Positions 17,515 to 26,256 of a DNA stretch of 64,000 nucleotides are shown here, piece by piece (within the stretch, counting starts at the first letter, position 1; every line of letters starts with the position of its first letter). The position numbers were made by a program, and so were the translations under genes. The notes beneath the pieces are model-generated. The model did not search any database and had not been told where the DNA came from. It worked only from the letters and a program-made list of their open reading frames with translations. Origin of the DNA: Bryobacteraceae bacterium (GTDB lineage: Bacteria > Acidobacteriota > Terriglobia > Bryobacterales > Bryobacteraceae); contig JAHDVK010000012.1 of assembly GCA_023384675.1 (NCBI GenBank), positions 96,927 through 160,926 of the forward strand, written 5' to 3'.

Positions 17515-17925
17515 ATGGCCGTCATTCCTAAGGTCCTCATCGTTGACGATGACCGAGATTTCCGGGCCTCAGTCAAGGCTCTTCTGGAGAGCCGCGGGTA
17601 CCGGGTGCTTGAAGCCGAGTCGGGGCATGATGGACTGCAAAAAGTGGTCGAAGATCCGCCCGACGTAATCCTACTCGACATCATGATGGAGAGCTCGTTC
17701 GAGGGCTACGGCATTACCCATTCTTTACGATTCCGGGATGAATACGCCGCGTACCGCGGCATCCCAATCATCATGATTTCTTCCCTCGAGAAGAGTCCGG
17801 ACGACACCTTCACGATGTCCCCCGAAGTGGAGATGATCCGGCCGGACGCCTATCTCACCAAACCGCTTGACATCGACAAGTTCTTGAAATTAATGAGGGA
17901 TATCACTTCCTCTGCTCACGTCTAG
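17515..17925 (+). CDS. CheY-like single-domain response regulator
   Basis: A 136-residue receiver domain. The acidic pocket is D11-D12-D13, the phospho-acceptor D55 (LLDIMM) and the conserved K116 (LTKP). An insertion of about 20 residues lies between the SS after beta-4 and the Lys. The other small regulator in this operon shares it. There is no output domain. AAGGAGG precedes the ATG. It opens the hydrogenase operon and is probably phosphorylated by one of the two kinases encoded downstream. Confidence 0.87.
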   Translation: MAVIPKVLIVDDDRDFRASVKALLESRGYRVLEAESGHDGLQKVVEDPPDVILLDIMMESSFEGYGITHSLRFRDEYAAYRGIPIIMISSLEKSPDDTFTMSPEVEMIRPDAYLTKPLDIDKFLKLMRDITSSAHV

Positions 17926-17943
17926 CGCGGCGAGGTATAGGAA

Positions 17944-19080
17944 GTGGCTAAGGACGACCCGACACCGAATGAAACTATCGTCGTTATCGACGACGACTAC
18001 GCGATGCGTTTGTCCTGCCGGAAGATCCTCGAGAAATCAGGCTTCCAGGTCGAGACGTTCGAGGACGGCGTGCAGGGGCTCGAAGGGGTTGCGCGCCTGA
18101 AGCCAGGCCTCGTGGTGGTGGACCTCAAGATGCCTGGAATGAGCGGGTTGGAGGTGATCGCGCGGGTCCACTCGATTGATCCGAACATCATCCTCGTGGT
18201 GATCACCGGCTACGCAACGATCGATACCGCCGTGGAAGCGATGAAATCGGGCGCGTACGATTTCCTTCCCAAGCCCTTTGCGCCGGACGAACTGCGGCTC
18301 ATTGTGAACCGCGGTCTTGAACGACGCCGGCTGGTGCTGGAAGGTCATCGTTTCGAGGTGGAACGGGCGCTGTTGAAGCGGCGCTTCGTGACGTTCGTGT
18401 CCCACCAGTTGCAAACACCGTTGGTTGCGGTCCATCAATATCTCGACGTCCTGAAACGCCTTGGCGATCACCCGGACGTCACGGTGAAACGGGAGGAATG
18501 GATTAACCGCTGCCTACATCGCATCGAGGCCATGCAGGTGATGGTGAAGGAGTGGCTGGAGCTTTCAGCCGTCGAGTCCGAAGCTCTCACGCGAAGCCGG
18601 GATGAGGTCAACCTGAGGGCGGTGATTGACGACATTTTCTCGGCCTATCAGCCTCAGGCCGAAACGGAGCAGGTAGCACTGGAAAGCGACCTGCCGGAGG
18701 GGACGTGCGCGGTGGCCGGGGACCGTCACTGCGTGGCGGTGCTGTTCGACAATCTCGTCGCCAACGCCATCAAGTACAACCGGGCAGGGGGGAAGGTGAC
18801 GGTGGCGGCCGAGGTCCGTAACGGCGAAGTGACAGTGTCTGTGGCCGACACCGGGATCGGGATTCCGGAGAAGTATATTCCGTTTCTGTTCGATGAGTTC
18901 TTCCGCGTCAAGGATGAAGCCGCCAGGAAGACGAGCGGGAGCGGACTGGGCCTCGCCATCTGCCGCAGGATCGTGGCTGAGATGGGCGGCAGCATCGTCG
19001 TGGAAAGCAAGGTGAATGCCGGCTCGGTTTTCCGGGTCAGCTTGCCCGCATGGCGGCAGAAAGAGAGCAACGCGGCATGA
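17944..19080 (+). CDS. REC-HisKA-HATPase hybrid kinase, soluble
   Basis: A 378-residue protein. The N-terminal receiver domain has D60 and K110 (FLPKPF). A histidine kinase core follows: H-box FVSHQLQTPL with H154, N-box DNLVANAIKYN, DTGIGIP, and GSGLGLAI. It has no membrane segment, so it is cytoplasmic and probably takes input through its own receiver. The start is GTG. It lies 18 nt after the first regulator and overlaps the next gene by 4 nt. Confidence 0.88.
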   Translation: MAKDDPTPNETIVVIDDDYAMRLSCRKILEKSGFQVETFEDGVQGLEGVARLKPGLVVVDLKMPGMSGLEVIARVHSIDPNIILVVITGYATIDTAVEAMKSGAYDFLPKPFAPDELRLIVNRGLERRRLVLEGHRFEVERALLKRRFVTFVSHQLQTPLVAVHQYLDVLKRLGDHPDVTVKREEWINRCLHRIEAMQVMVKEWLELSAVESEALTRSRDEVNLRAVIDDIFSAYQPQAETEQVALESDLPEGTCAVAGDRHCVAVLFDNLVANAIKYNRAGGKVTVAAEVRNGEVTVSVADTGIGIPEKYIPFLFDEFFRVKDEAARKTSGSGLGLAICRRIVAEMGGSIVVESKVNAGSVFRVSLPAWRQKESNAA

Positions 19081-19472
19081 AGACCATTCTCATCGTGGAT
19101 GACGATGCGGATTTCGCCGAGGCGGTCGCCAGTTATCTCCGGGCGAACGGGTTCCAGGTACTGGAGGCGCGGGACGGCGCGGAGGGTCTGCGTACGGCAC
19201 GGATGACGCACCCCGACCTCGTGATCATGGACGTCGTGATGAGTGAGCGCACCGAGGGCTTTTTCACGGTACAGGAGATGCGCCGCACGGCGAGCCTGAA
19301 GGATGTACCGATTTTCGTTGTATCGTCGCTCTACTCGCAGCACCCGGAGTTCAGCATCGCTCCGGAAAGCGGATGGCTGGCGCATGACGCGTTCTTCTCC
19401 AAACCGGTGGATATGGTGCTGTTCCTGGAGCAGATCCGTCAGCGGTTGGGGATCGAGGAGGTGGCCGGATGA
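19077..19472 (+). CDS. CheY-like response regulator, second copy
   Basis: A 131-residue receiver domain with D8-D10, phospho-acceptor D52 (IMDVVM) and K109 (FFSKP). It carries an extended loop after beta-4 (SSLYSQHPEF) like that of the 17515 gene, so the two are probably sister proteins. The ATG overlaps the kinase stop (ATGA), and its own stop overlaps the hydrogenase beta-subunit start. This ties it physically to hydrogenase expression. Confidence 0.87.
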   Translation: MKTILIVDDDADFAEAVASYLRANGFQVLEARDGAEGLRTARMTHPDLVIMDVVMSERTEGFFTVQEMRRTASLKDVPIFVVSSLYSQHPEFSIAPESGWLAHDAFFSKPVDMVLFLEQIRQRLGIEEVAG

Positions 19473-20503
19473 AGATCCTGAAATTGCGGAAGGACAGGCT
19501 GGACTTCTTCGCCTCGGTGGTGCAGCAGTTCGGCGAAGTGCATGCGCCGGTGGAAGTGGATGGGGGCTATGCGTTCCGGCGATTGAGCCGGTGGTCGGAG
19601 GCGCGGCTCAATTACCCGCGTACAATCCTGCCGCCGAAGAAGTACTTCCTGCCGCAGCGCGAAACCTTGTTTCGATTCGTGCCAGAGAAAGGCTACGTGC
19701 CATCGGCGGAAGGACTGGACACGCGCATCATCCTTTTCGGGATGCACGCCTGCGACATTTACTCGCTGAATATACTCGACATGGTTTTCGGCGGCGCCTA
19801 TCCCGATCCTTACTATCAGGCCCGCCGGAAGCACATCGTCATCATCGGAATCGATTGCATTCCCGACAAACACTGCTTCTGCCGCTCGATGCGGGCCGAC
19901 TTTGTCGATCACGGCTTCGACTTATTCTTCTATGACATTGGCGATTATTACCTGACGATGGTCGGCACCGCGCTGGGCGACGACATGGTGCTGGCGACCG
20001 GGCCGCTGTTCGAGCAACCCGCCGAGGCGGACGTGGACGAGTACAAACGCCGCTCCAGCAACAAACGCGCGGCGTTTCAACTCGAGGTCGAGATCCGTGA
20101 CCTGCCCGAGATCTTCGAGATGGAGTATCAAAGCGGCATCTGGGATGAACTGGGCGAGAAGTGCCTGTCGTGCGGAAGTTGCAGCATGGTCTGCCCGACG
20201 TGCTACTGCTACGACGTCGCCGATAGCGCGGATCTCGGCACGCGAGACGGAGCCAGAATGCGCATCTGGGATTCGTGCCTGTTCTCCACGCATGCCCTGG
20301 TCGCGGGGGGCGAGAATTTTCGCCACTCGCGCGCCAGCCGCATCAAGTTCCGCTTCTATCACAAGCAGCGCGGATTCGTTGCCGAGTATGGCAGGCCGAG
20401 TTGCGTCGGCTGCGGCCGGTGCGTGGCCGCTTGTCCGGTGAAGATCGACATCGTGGAAGTGCTCGAGAGATTGCGAGGAGTACAACATGCCGTCAGCCAT
20501 TGA
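19469..20503 (+). CDS. hyhB: [NiFe] hydrogenase beta subunit, 4Fe-4S dicluster (HyhB/sulfhydrogenase type)
   Basis: A 344-residue iron-sulfur protein of the sulfhydrogenase beta/AsrA family. The C-terminal part has two 4Fe-4S motifs: CLSCGSCSMVCPTC about residues 231-244 and CVGCGRCVAACPV about 312-324. The N-terminal part carries GMHACDIYSLNILD, common to this family. It passes electrons between the flavin subunit and the small subunit. It overlaps the upstream regulator by 4 nt and hyhG by 17 nt. Confidence 0.85.
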   Translation: MKILKLRKDRLDFFASVVQQFGEVHAPVEVDGGYAFRRLSRWSEARLNYPRTILPPKKYFLPQRETLFRFVPEKGYVPSAEGLDTRIILFGMHACDIYSLNILDMVFGGAYPDPYYQARRKHIVIIGIDCIPDKHCFCRSMRADFVDHGFDLFFYDIGDYYLTMVGTALGDDMVLATGPLFEQPAEADVDEYKRRSSNKRAAFQLEVEIRDLPEIFEMEYQSGIWDELGEKCLSCGSCSMVCPTCYCYDVADSADLGTRDGARMRIWDSCLFSTHALVAGGENFRHSRASRIKFRFYHKQRGFVAEYGRPSCVGCGRCVAACPVKIDIVEVLERLRGVQHAVSH

Positions 20504-21359
20504 AGCCCCGGTGACCGACGCGGTGTGGTCCGCCAATCCCTACCAACCGCACGCCGCCCGCATTGTGCGCATCTACAACATGGTTGAGAACAATCATCTG
20601 TTCACGCTGCGCTTCGTGGATGAGGATATTGGCCTATCCTTCCGGCACAGACCAGGCCAGTTCGCGATGCTGAGCATCCCCGGCACGGGTGAGGCGCCGA
20701 TCTCGATTTCGTCGTCGCCCTCGCGGCCGGGGGTCCTGGAACTCTGCGTGCGCCGCGCGGGGCGGGTCACCAATGCGCTCTACCGCATGAAAACCAACGA
20801 CCTTGTGGGCCTGCGCGGGCCGTATGGCAACGGGTTCCCGGTGACGGAGATCGAGGGCCATGACCTGCTGCTCGCAGCAGGCGGGCTGGGGATGGCCCCC
20901 CTTCGATCGCTGCTGTGGTACGCGCTCGACAACCGCGACCGCTTCGGCAGAGTCACGCTCATGTATGGCGCGCGCACACCCGCCGACATGCTCTTCCGCG
21001 AAGAACTCGTTTCGCTGGTCGATCGCACGGACATGAATTGCCTGCTGACCGTCGACACCGATCCCGGCTCAGTGTGGAAAAACCATGTCGGGCTGCTACC
21101 CGGGCTGTTCGATCATGCGGAGATCGACGCATCACGCACGTTCGCGGCGGTGTGCGGGCCGCCCGTGGTCTACAAGTTCATCCTCCGTAAACTACTGGAT
21201 CTTGGATTCCGCAAGGATCGCATCCTGATGTCGCTGGAACGACGCATGAAATGCGGCGTCGGTAAATGCGGCCATTGCAGTATCGGCTACAAATACACCT
21301 GTCTGAACGGCCCCATATTCACCTATTGGGACGCCATCAACCTTCCGGAGATGATATGA
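20487..21359 (+). CDS. hyhG: [NiFe] hydrogenase gamma subunit, FAD/NAD(P)-binding (HyhG type)
   Basis: A 290-residue ferredoxin-NADP reductase-like protein. It has the flavin motif RPGQFAMLSIPG, the nucleotide-binding GGLGMAPLRSLLW and the C-terminal MSLERRMKCGVGKCGHCSIG. That last segment binds the 2Fe-2S centre (three of its Cys are in this stretch and one follows in YTCLNGP). This subunit gives group 3b enzymes NAD(P) reactivity. GAGGAG precedes the ATG, which lies inside the end of hyhB. Confidence 0.87.
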   Translation: MPSAIEAPVTDAVWSANPYQPHAARIVRIYNMVENNHLFTLRFVDEDIGLSFRHRPGQFAMLSIPGTGEAPISISSSPSRPGVLELCVRRAGRVTNALYRMKTNDLVGLRGPYGNGFPVTEIEGHDLLLAAGGLGMAPLRSLLWYALDNRDRFGRVTLMYGARTPADMLFREELVSLVDRTDMNCLLTVDTDPGSVWKNHVGLLPGLFDHAEIDASRTFAAVCGPPVVYKFILRKLLDLGFRKDRILMSLERRMKCGVGKCGHCSIGYKYTCLNGPIFTYWDAINLPEMI

Positions 21360-22102
21360 GCAAGCCAACCGCGGGCATCTTCGGGCTCACAGGCTGTGCG
21401 GGCGATCAGCTTGTGATTCTCAACTGCGAAGACCAACTCCTCGACCTCGTCGCCCTGATCGACATCCGCGATTTCCTCATGGCCGGCTCCGCCAACGACA
21501 CCGGATGTGATCTGGATATCGCCTTCGTCGAAGGGGCCGTGATGAGCAAGCGCGATGAGCAGGCGCTGCGGCGCGTCCGCGCGCGGGCGCGGACTCTCGT
21601 GGCCATCGGGACCTGCGCCGTGTGGGGCGGCGTGGCCGCCACCGACGAAAGCGCGCCCCGTGACGCCTGGCTCGAAGAGGTTTACGGGCCCACCGGCGCA
21701 GACTATGATTCGCTCCCGGCCCGCGCGCTGCATGAGGTCGTCCAGGTTGATTACCAGATCACCGGATGCCCGATCGAAAAGGATGAGTTCGTTTCGGCGG
21801 TGGCCAACCTGCTGAACGGCGATGCTCCGCTGCTGCCCCAATACGCGGTGTGCGTCGAATGCAAGTTCCGCGAGTGCGGCTGTCTGCTGACCGAAAGGGG
21901 TGAGGTCTGCTGCGGCCCAATGACGGTGGCTGGCTGCAACGCACGCTGCCCGGCGCTGCGGATCCCCTGTGTGGGCTGCCGGGGCCCTGCAGCAGATGCA
22001 AATTTCGCCTCCGCGACGGCCATGTTCACCGAGGGCGGCGTCTCACCGCAAGACGTAGCCCGCAAGCTGAGGACCTTCGCGCCGCAAGGAGTCCAGCAAT
22101 GA
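21356..22102 (+). CDS. hyhS: [NiFe] hydrogenase small (delta) subunit with Asp at a proximal-cluster position
   Basis: A 248-residue small subunit. The proximal-cluster ligands would be C14, C87 (GTCAVWGG) and C137 (TGCPIEKDEF). The canonical second Cys of the CxxC pair is Asp17 (GCAGDQ). A C-terminal Cys-rich part (CVECKFRECGC, CCGPMTVAGC, CPALRIPCVGC) binds two more clusters. There is no Tat signal, so the enzyme is cytoplasmic. The ATG at 21356 overlaps the hyhG stop; upstream in-frame codons lie within hyhG. Confidence 0.88.
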   Translation: MSKPTAGIFGLTGCAGDQLVILNCEDQLLDLVALIDIRDFLMAGSANDTGCDLDIAFVEGAVMSKRDEQALRRVRARARTLVAIGTCAVWGGVAATDESAPRDAWLEEVYGPTGADYDSLPARALHEVVQVDYQITGCPIEKDEFVSAVANLLNGDAPLLPQYAVCVECKFRECGCLLTERGEVCCGPMTVAGCNARCPALRIPCVGCRGPAADANFASATAMFTEGGVSPQDVARKLRTFAPQGVQQ

Positions 22103-23403
22103 GTACGACTATCCGCATCGAACATCTCGCCCGCGTGGAAGGGCACGGGGGTGTCACGGTGGTGGTGGAGGACGGTGCCGTCAGTGACGTCCGCTTCGAC
22201 GTCTTCGAGGGCGCGCGGCTGGTGGAGACTCTGGTCCGCGGACGAAGGTACGAGGATGTTTCTCAGATCCTCTCGCGCATTTGCGCCATCTGTTCGGTGG
22301 CCCACGCGCTGACATCGATCAAAGCCACCGAACGCGCCTTCGGCGTCGAAGTGTCGCCCCAGACCAAAGCGCTGCGCGACCTTCTGTTCCGCGGCGAGAA
22401 TATCGAAAGCCACGCTCTGCACCTGTTCTTCCTCGCCCTGCCGGACTACCTCGGCTACCCGAGCGCCGTGGCCCTCGCGAAGGACTACCCCGACGCCGTC
22501 AAAATCGCGCTGCGGCTGAAGCAACTCGGCAACACCATCCAGGAGGTGATCGGCGGCCGGGCCGTACATCCGGTGAACGCCATCGTGGGCGGATTCGGGC
22601 GCGTGCCTGCCGAAGAGCAGTTGATCTCATTGCGCGAAGCTCTCCTGGCTGGGATCGCGGACTGCCGAGCGGCAATGGATCTGCTGGTCACCCTGCCGGC
22701 CGCTGATTACTGCCATACCGATACCGTGTTCGCCGCCCTGGACTCGACGGGCGGCTATGGTTACTTCCACGGCGACGAGGTGACGATCGTAGCGAACGGG
22801 CGGCGCACCCAGATTCCGGGTGACGCTTACCTCGGCTTCACGAACGAAAAGGCCGTGCCCCATTCGCACGCCAAGCACAGTTCCTATAATGGGCGCCCTT
22901 ATATGGTGGGCGCGCTCGCACGCCTCACGGCGCACCACGACAAGCTCGACGCTCGCGCCCACGAGGTGATGGCGCGGCTCGGTCTCACGCTCCCCTCTCG
23001 CGATCCTATGGACAACAACAAGGCGCAAGCCGTGGAGTTGAGCGCCGACCTTCACCTCGCTCTGGAGACCGTCGATCAGTTGCTCTCCAGCGGCGTCCAT
23101 GACGAGCCCCCCGTGGCCTTCCAGCCTCGAGCGGGCACCGGCACCGCCATCACGGAAGCCCCACGCGGCATTCTCATCCATAGCTACCGCTACGACGATG
23201 AGGGCAAGATCGCCTCGGCCGACGTCATCACGCCGACCGCGCTCAACGCGGCCAGCGTCGAGGACCACCTCCGCTGCTCGGTCCGGCAGGCCGGCACGAA
23301 CGAAACGGCGGAACTCACCAAACGGCTCGAGATGATCGTGCGCGCCTATGACCCCTGCATCTCGTGCTCGGTCCATCTGGTGCGCAGGCGCGATGCTGAA
23401 TGA
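22099..23403 (+). CDS. hyhL: [NiFe] hydrogenase large (alpha) subunit
   Basis: A 434-residue catalytic subunit, which splits or makes H2. The Ni-Fe ligands are C62 and C65 in RICAICSVAH and C420 and C423 in DPCISCSVH. An eight-residue tail follows H426, the usual protease cleavage point, so the precursor needs maturation. The length and L1/L2 motifs fit group 3 bidirectional enzymes. It overlaps hyhS by 4 nt and the following kinase by 11 nt. Confidence 0.92.
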   Translation: MSTTIRIEHLARVEGHGGVTVVVEDGAVSDVRFDVFEGARLVETLVRGRRYEDVSQILSRICAICSVAHALTSIKATERAFGVEVSPQTKALRDLLFRGENIESHALHLFFLALPDYLGYPSAVALAKDYPDAVKIALRLKQLGNTIQEVIGGRAVHPVNAIVGGFGRVPAEEQLISLREALLAGIADCRAAMDLLVTLPAADYCHTDTVFAALDSTGGYGYFHGDEVTIVANGRRTQIPGDAYLGFTNEKAVPHSHAKHSSYNGRPYMVGALARLTAHHDKLDARAHEVMARLGLTLPSRDPMDNNKAQAVELSADLHLALETVDQLLSSGVHDEPPVAFQPRAGTGTAITEAPRGILIHSYRYDDEGKIASADVITPTALNAASVEDHLRCSVRQAGTNETAELTKRLEMIVRAYDPCISCSVHLVRRRDAE

Positions 23404-25393
23404 ATCTCCATTCCGGAGTCTGTCGCTCAGAGCGAGGCTGATTCTCAGCTACCTCGTCATCCTCGGCATTGGCGGGCTGGCCACCTCCATTGTCGGATCC
23501 TACATCGTCAGCTCGACCATTCAGATGCAGGTGCTGCGCGCCGTGGACAACAACCTCGCCACGGCCCGCCTCATCTATGACCAGCAACTCGAAGCACTCA
23601 AGCGCACTGTCGAGCTCACGGCTTCCGGCACCACGGTCGTGCAGTACCTCGCCGCCGGCGACCGCCCCTCGCTGCTCGCCTTTCTCCAGCGCATTCGCGA
23701 AAGCTCTGGGTACGACTTTCTGACCCTCGTCAACGAACGCGGCCAGGTGGTGATGCGCACGTCCAACCCCGCGCTCACAGGCGGCCCCGTGGCGCCCATC
23801 AGTGTCATCCGCGCGGCGCAATCGGGCAAGCTCGCTGCTGCCACTGAGATCATCTCCGCCGAAGACCTCGAAAAAGAGCACCGCTCGTTGCCAGAACGTG
23901 CCCGCACGCGTCTCGTGCAGACCGCCCGCGCCGAGCCCTTCGACCGCCCCGAAGAAACCGCGGGCATGGCCCTCATTGCCGCCGCGCCTGTCTACCGTCA
24001 TGCCAGCGCCGTCCCCGGCGTGCTCTACGCCGGCATCCTGCTGAACGGCAATTTCACCATCGTGGACCGCGTCTCGAATCTGGTGCTCCGCGATGACCGG
24101 TTCCGCAACGGAGACATCGGCAGCGTCACGATCTTCCAGGATAACTTTCGCATCTCCACCAACGTCCGGCTGAGGAACGGCGAGCGCGCCCTCGGCACAC
24201 GCGCCGCTCCCGACGTCGAGAGGCAGGTGCTTGGACGAGGCGAAAGCTGGCGCGGCCCCGCCTTCGTCGTCAATGAATGGTACCTCAGCGGCTACGCTCC
24301 CATTCGTAATTACGAAGGGAATGTGGTCGGCGCCCTCTTCACCGGCCTGCTCGAAACCACCTACACTTCCACACGCAACGACGTCATCCTGTCGTTCTTT
24401 GCCGTAGCCATGGTCGGCTTTATCTGCATCATCGGGATCACCTACTACATGATCCGCAACATTACGCGGCCGGTGGGCGAAATGGTCGCGGCCACGCAGA
24501 ACATCGCCGCCGGGCGCTTCGACCAGGAGATTCAATCCGAATCACATGGCGAGATCGCCCAGTTGGCCGCCTCGTTCAATACCATGCTGGCGAGCCTGCG
24601 CGAGATGAAGGCGGATCTCGAGCAGTGGGGCCTGACCCTGGAAGAGAAGGTGCGGCAGCGGTCTGAAGAGTTGGCCGCCATGCAGGCCCGCGTGGCCCAG
24701 TCTGAACGGCTCGCTTCGCTCGGCCTGCTGGCCGCCGGCGTGGCGCATGAGATCAATAACCCGTTGGGCGCCATCCTTTCGCTGACAGCGCTCACGCTCG
24801 AGGACACGCCGCCTGATGATCCCAACCGCGAAAATCTTGTGGAAGTGGTTCACCAGAGCGAACGCTGCCGCGGCATCGTCAAGGGGCTGTTGGATTTCTC
24901 GCGCCAGTCCAAGGGCAACATGCAGCCGCTCGACATGAACTCCCTGTTGAACGATACGCTGTCGTTGATCGGGAAGCAGGCGCAGTTCTTTAACATCCGG
25001 ATCGTGAAGGACCAGGACCCGAACCTGCCCGAGGTGATCGGCGACCGGTCGCAGTTTCAGCAGGTCTTCATGAATCTGCTGATCAACGCCGTCCAGGCGA
25101 TGGACGAAAAAGGCGCCATCACCATCGTGACGCGCGGCACGACCGATGAACGCGTCGAAGTTCGCATTTCCGATTCTGGCCGCGGCATTCCTCCCGACCA
25201 GATCGATCTGATCTTCGACCCGTTCTTCAGCACCAAGGAAAGCGGACATGGCACCGGGCTGGGTCTGTCGATTGCCTACGGTATCGTGACCACGCATCGC
25301 GGGACGATCAGCGTGGAGAGTGAGCTGGACAAGGGCACCACATTCACGATCCGCCTGCCCGCCGCCGCGGTTACGCGCGAGGTGCAGTCATGA
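23393..25393 (+). CDS. Membrane sensor histidine kinase with extracytoplasmic Cache-like domain
   Basis: A 666-residue protein. TM1 lies at about residues 16-38. A large extracytoplasmic region (40-330) resembles a double Cache sensor. TM2 is at about 338-362, followed by HAMP (ITRPVGEMVAATQNI) and a short coiled coil. HisKA has GVAHEINNPLGAI (H452), and the HATPase has DSGRGIPP and GTGLGLSI. It lies between the large subunit and its protease with overlaps at both ends. A link to hydrogenase control is therefore likely; the ligand is unknown. Confidence 0.88.
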   Translation: MLNESPFRSLSLRARLILSYLVILGIGGLATSIVGSYIVSSTIQMQVLRAVDNNLATARLIYDQQLEALKRTVELTASGTTVVQYLAAGDRPSLLAFLQRIRESSGYDFLTLVNERGQVVMRTSNPALTGGPVAPISVIRAAQSGKLAAATEIISAEDLEKEHRSLPERARTRLVQTARAEPFDRPEETAGMALIAAAPVYRHASAVPGVLYAGILLNGNFTIVDRVSNLVLRDDRFRNGDIGSVTIFQDNFRISTNVRLRNGERALGTRAAPDVERQVLGRGESWRGPAFVVNEWYLSGYAPIRNYEGNVVGALFTGLLETTYTSTRNDVILSFFAVAMVGFICIIGITYYMIRNITRPVGEMVAATQNIAAGRFDQEIQSESHGEIAQLAASFNTMLASLREMKADLEQWGLTLEEKVRQRSEELAAMQARVAQSERLASLGLLAAGVAHEINNPLGAILSLTALTLEDTPPDDPNRENLVEVVHQSERCRGIVKGLLDFSRQSKGNMQPLDMNSLLNDTLSLIGKQAQFFNIRIVKDQDPNLPEVIGDRSQFQQVFMNLLINAVQAMDEKGAITIVTRGTTDERVEVRISDSGRGIPPDQIDLIFDPFFSTKESGHGTGLGLSIAYGIVTTHRGTISVESELDKGTTFTIRLPAAAVTREVQS

Positions 25394-26256
25394 CGGAACC
25401 CGCGAAACCCGTGCTCCTGATCGGCCTGGGCAATCCGCTGATGGGCGACGAAGGCATCGGCTGGCATGTCGCGGAGCGTTTGAGAATGGACTCGCGATTG
25501 CCCTCTTACCTGGAATCAATTGCCGGCGGAACGGACCTGCTGCGGTTCGCGCCCCTCATCGAGAAGTGCAGACACGTCGTCCTGGTGGATGCCTTGCTCG
25601 ACGAAGACCGGCCGGGCCGTGTTCAGTTCGTGGAAGGCCCCCTCGCCGGCTTCGATTCGCGGCAGGGCCATGCGCACAGCCTCTCCGCGCTCCAGGCCAT
25701 TGAACTCCTTCGATTGCTGACGCCCTCCCTGTCTGCCGTTCGCTTCACGCTGGCTCTGGTAGGAATTGCATCCGCCTCGATGTCGGCGGCGTTGTCCGCG
25801 CCCCTCGCGGCAGCGCTGCCCGGTATCACTGACGCGATCCTGGGCAAATGCATCATGTCGCCGGAAACTCCCGCGCAGCCGGCCCACGCACCTCACCCGT
25901 TTCAGATCTGCGGCGCCTGTAAACAGGCGTGGCCTACTTGGGAGGGTTTCGTTGTCGACCCCGCCATCCGACTGCTCGGCTTCCAGGCGGTCATCGCCAA
26001 TGCGGACCTCAATCTGCTCGTCTTCGAACACAGATGCGGCAGTTCGGTCTCGATTTTGGCCCGCCGGTTGCGCCACTTGCTGCCCGGTCAGGAAGGAGAG
26101 CGCCCGTTCACAACACTGTTCGGCACCGGCGAATGCCACGAACACTGCCGGTTTCTGACGAATCTGGAGATGTGCGACTCACCCTGTGTCAACGCGCGCG
26201 ACCGGAGGTTGATTTTATTATTTCAATCAATGAAGAGAGGCGTTAGCCAGCCCTAG
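25390..26256 (+). CDS. Hydrogenase maturation protease fused to a Cys-rich domain
   Basis: A 288-residue protein. Residues 1-155 are an M52 endopeptidase (HycI/HyaD family) that trims the large subunit: GNPLMGDEGIGW with E21, VLVDALL with D67, and GHAHS with H94/H96. Residues 170-270 form an extra domain with C174, C177, C216, C249, C253, C262 and C266 plus H250/H252. That pattern could bind one or two metals, perhaps Ni or Zn. The extra domain is not part of normal HycI proteins of about 150-165 residues. The ATG overlaps the kinase stop. Confidence 0.85.
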   Translation: MTEPAKPVLLIGLGNPLMGDEGIGWHVAERLRMDSRLPSYLESIAGGTDLLRFAPLIEKCRHVVLVDALLDEDRPGRVQFVEGPLAGFDSRQGHAHSLSALQAIELLRLLTPSLSAVRFTLALVGIASASMSAALSAPLAAALPGITDAILGKCIMSPETPAQPAHAPHPFQICGACKQAWPTWEGFVVDPAIRLLGFQAVIANADLNLLVFEHRCGSSVSILARRLRHLLPGQEGERPFTTLFGTGECHEHCRFLTNLEMCDSPCVNARDRRLILLFQSMKRGVSQP

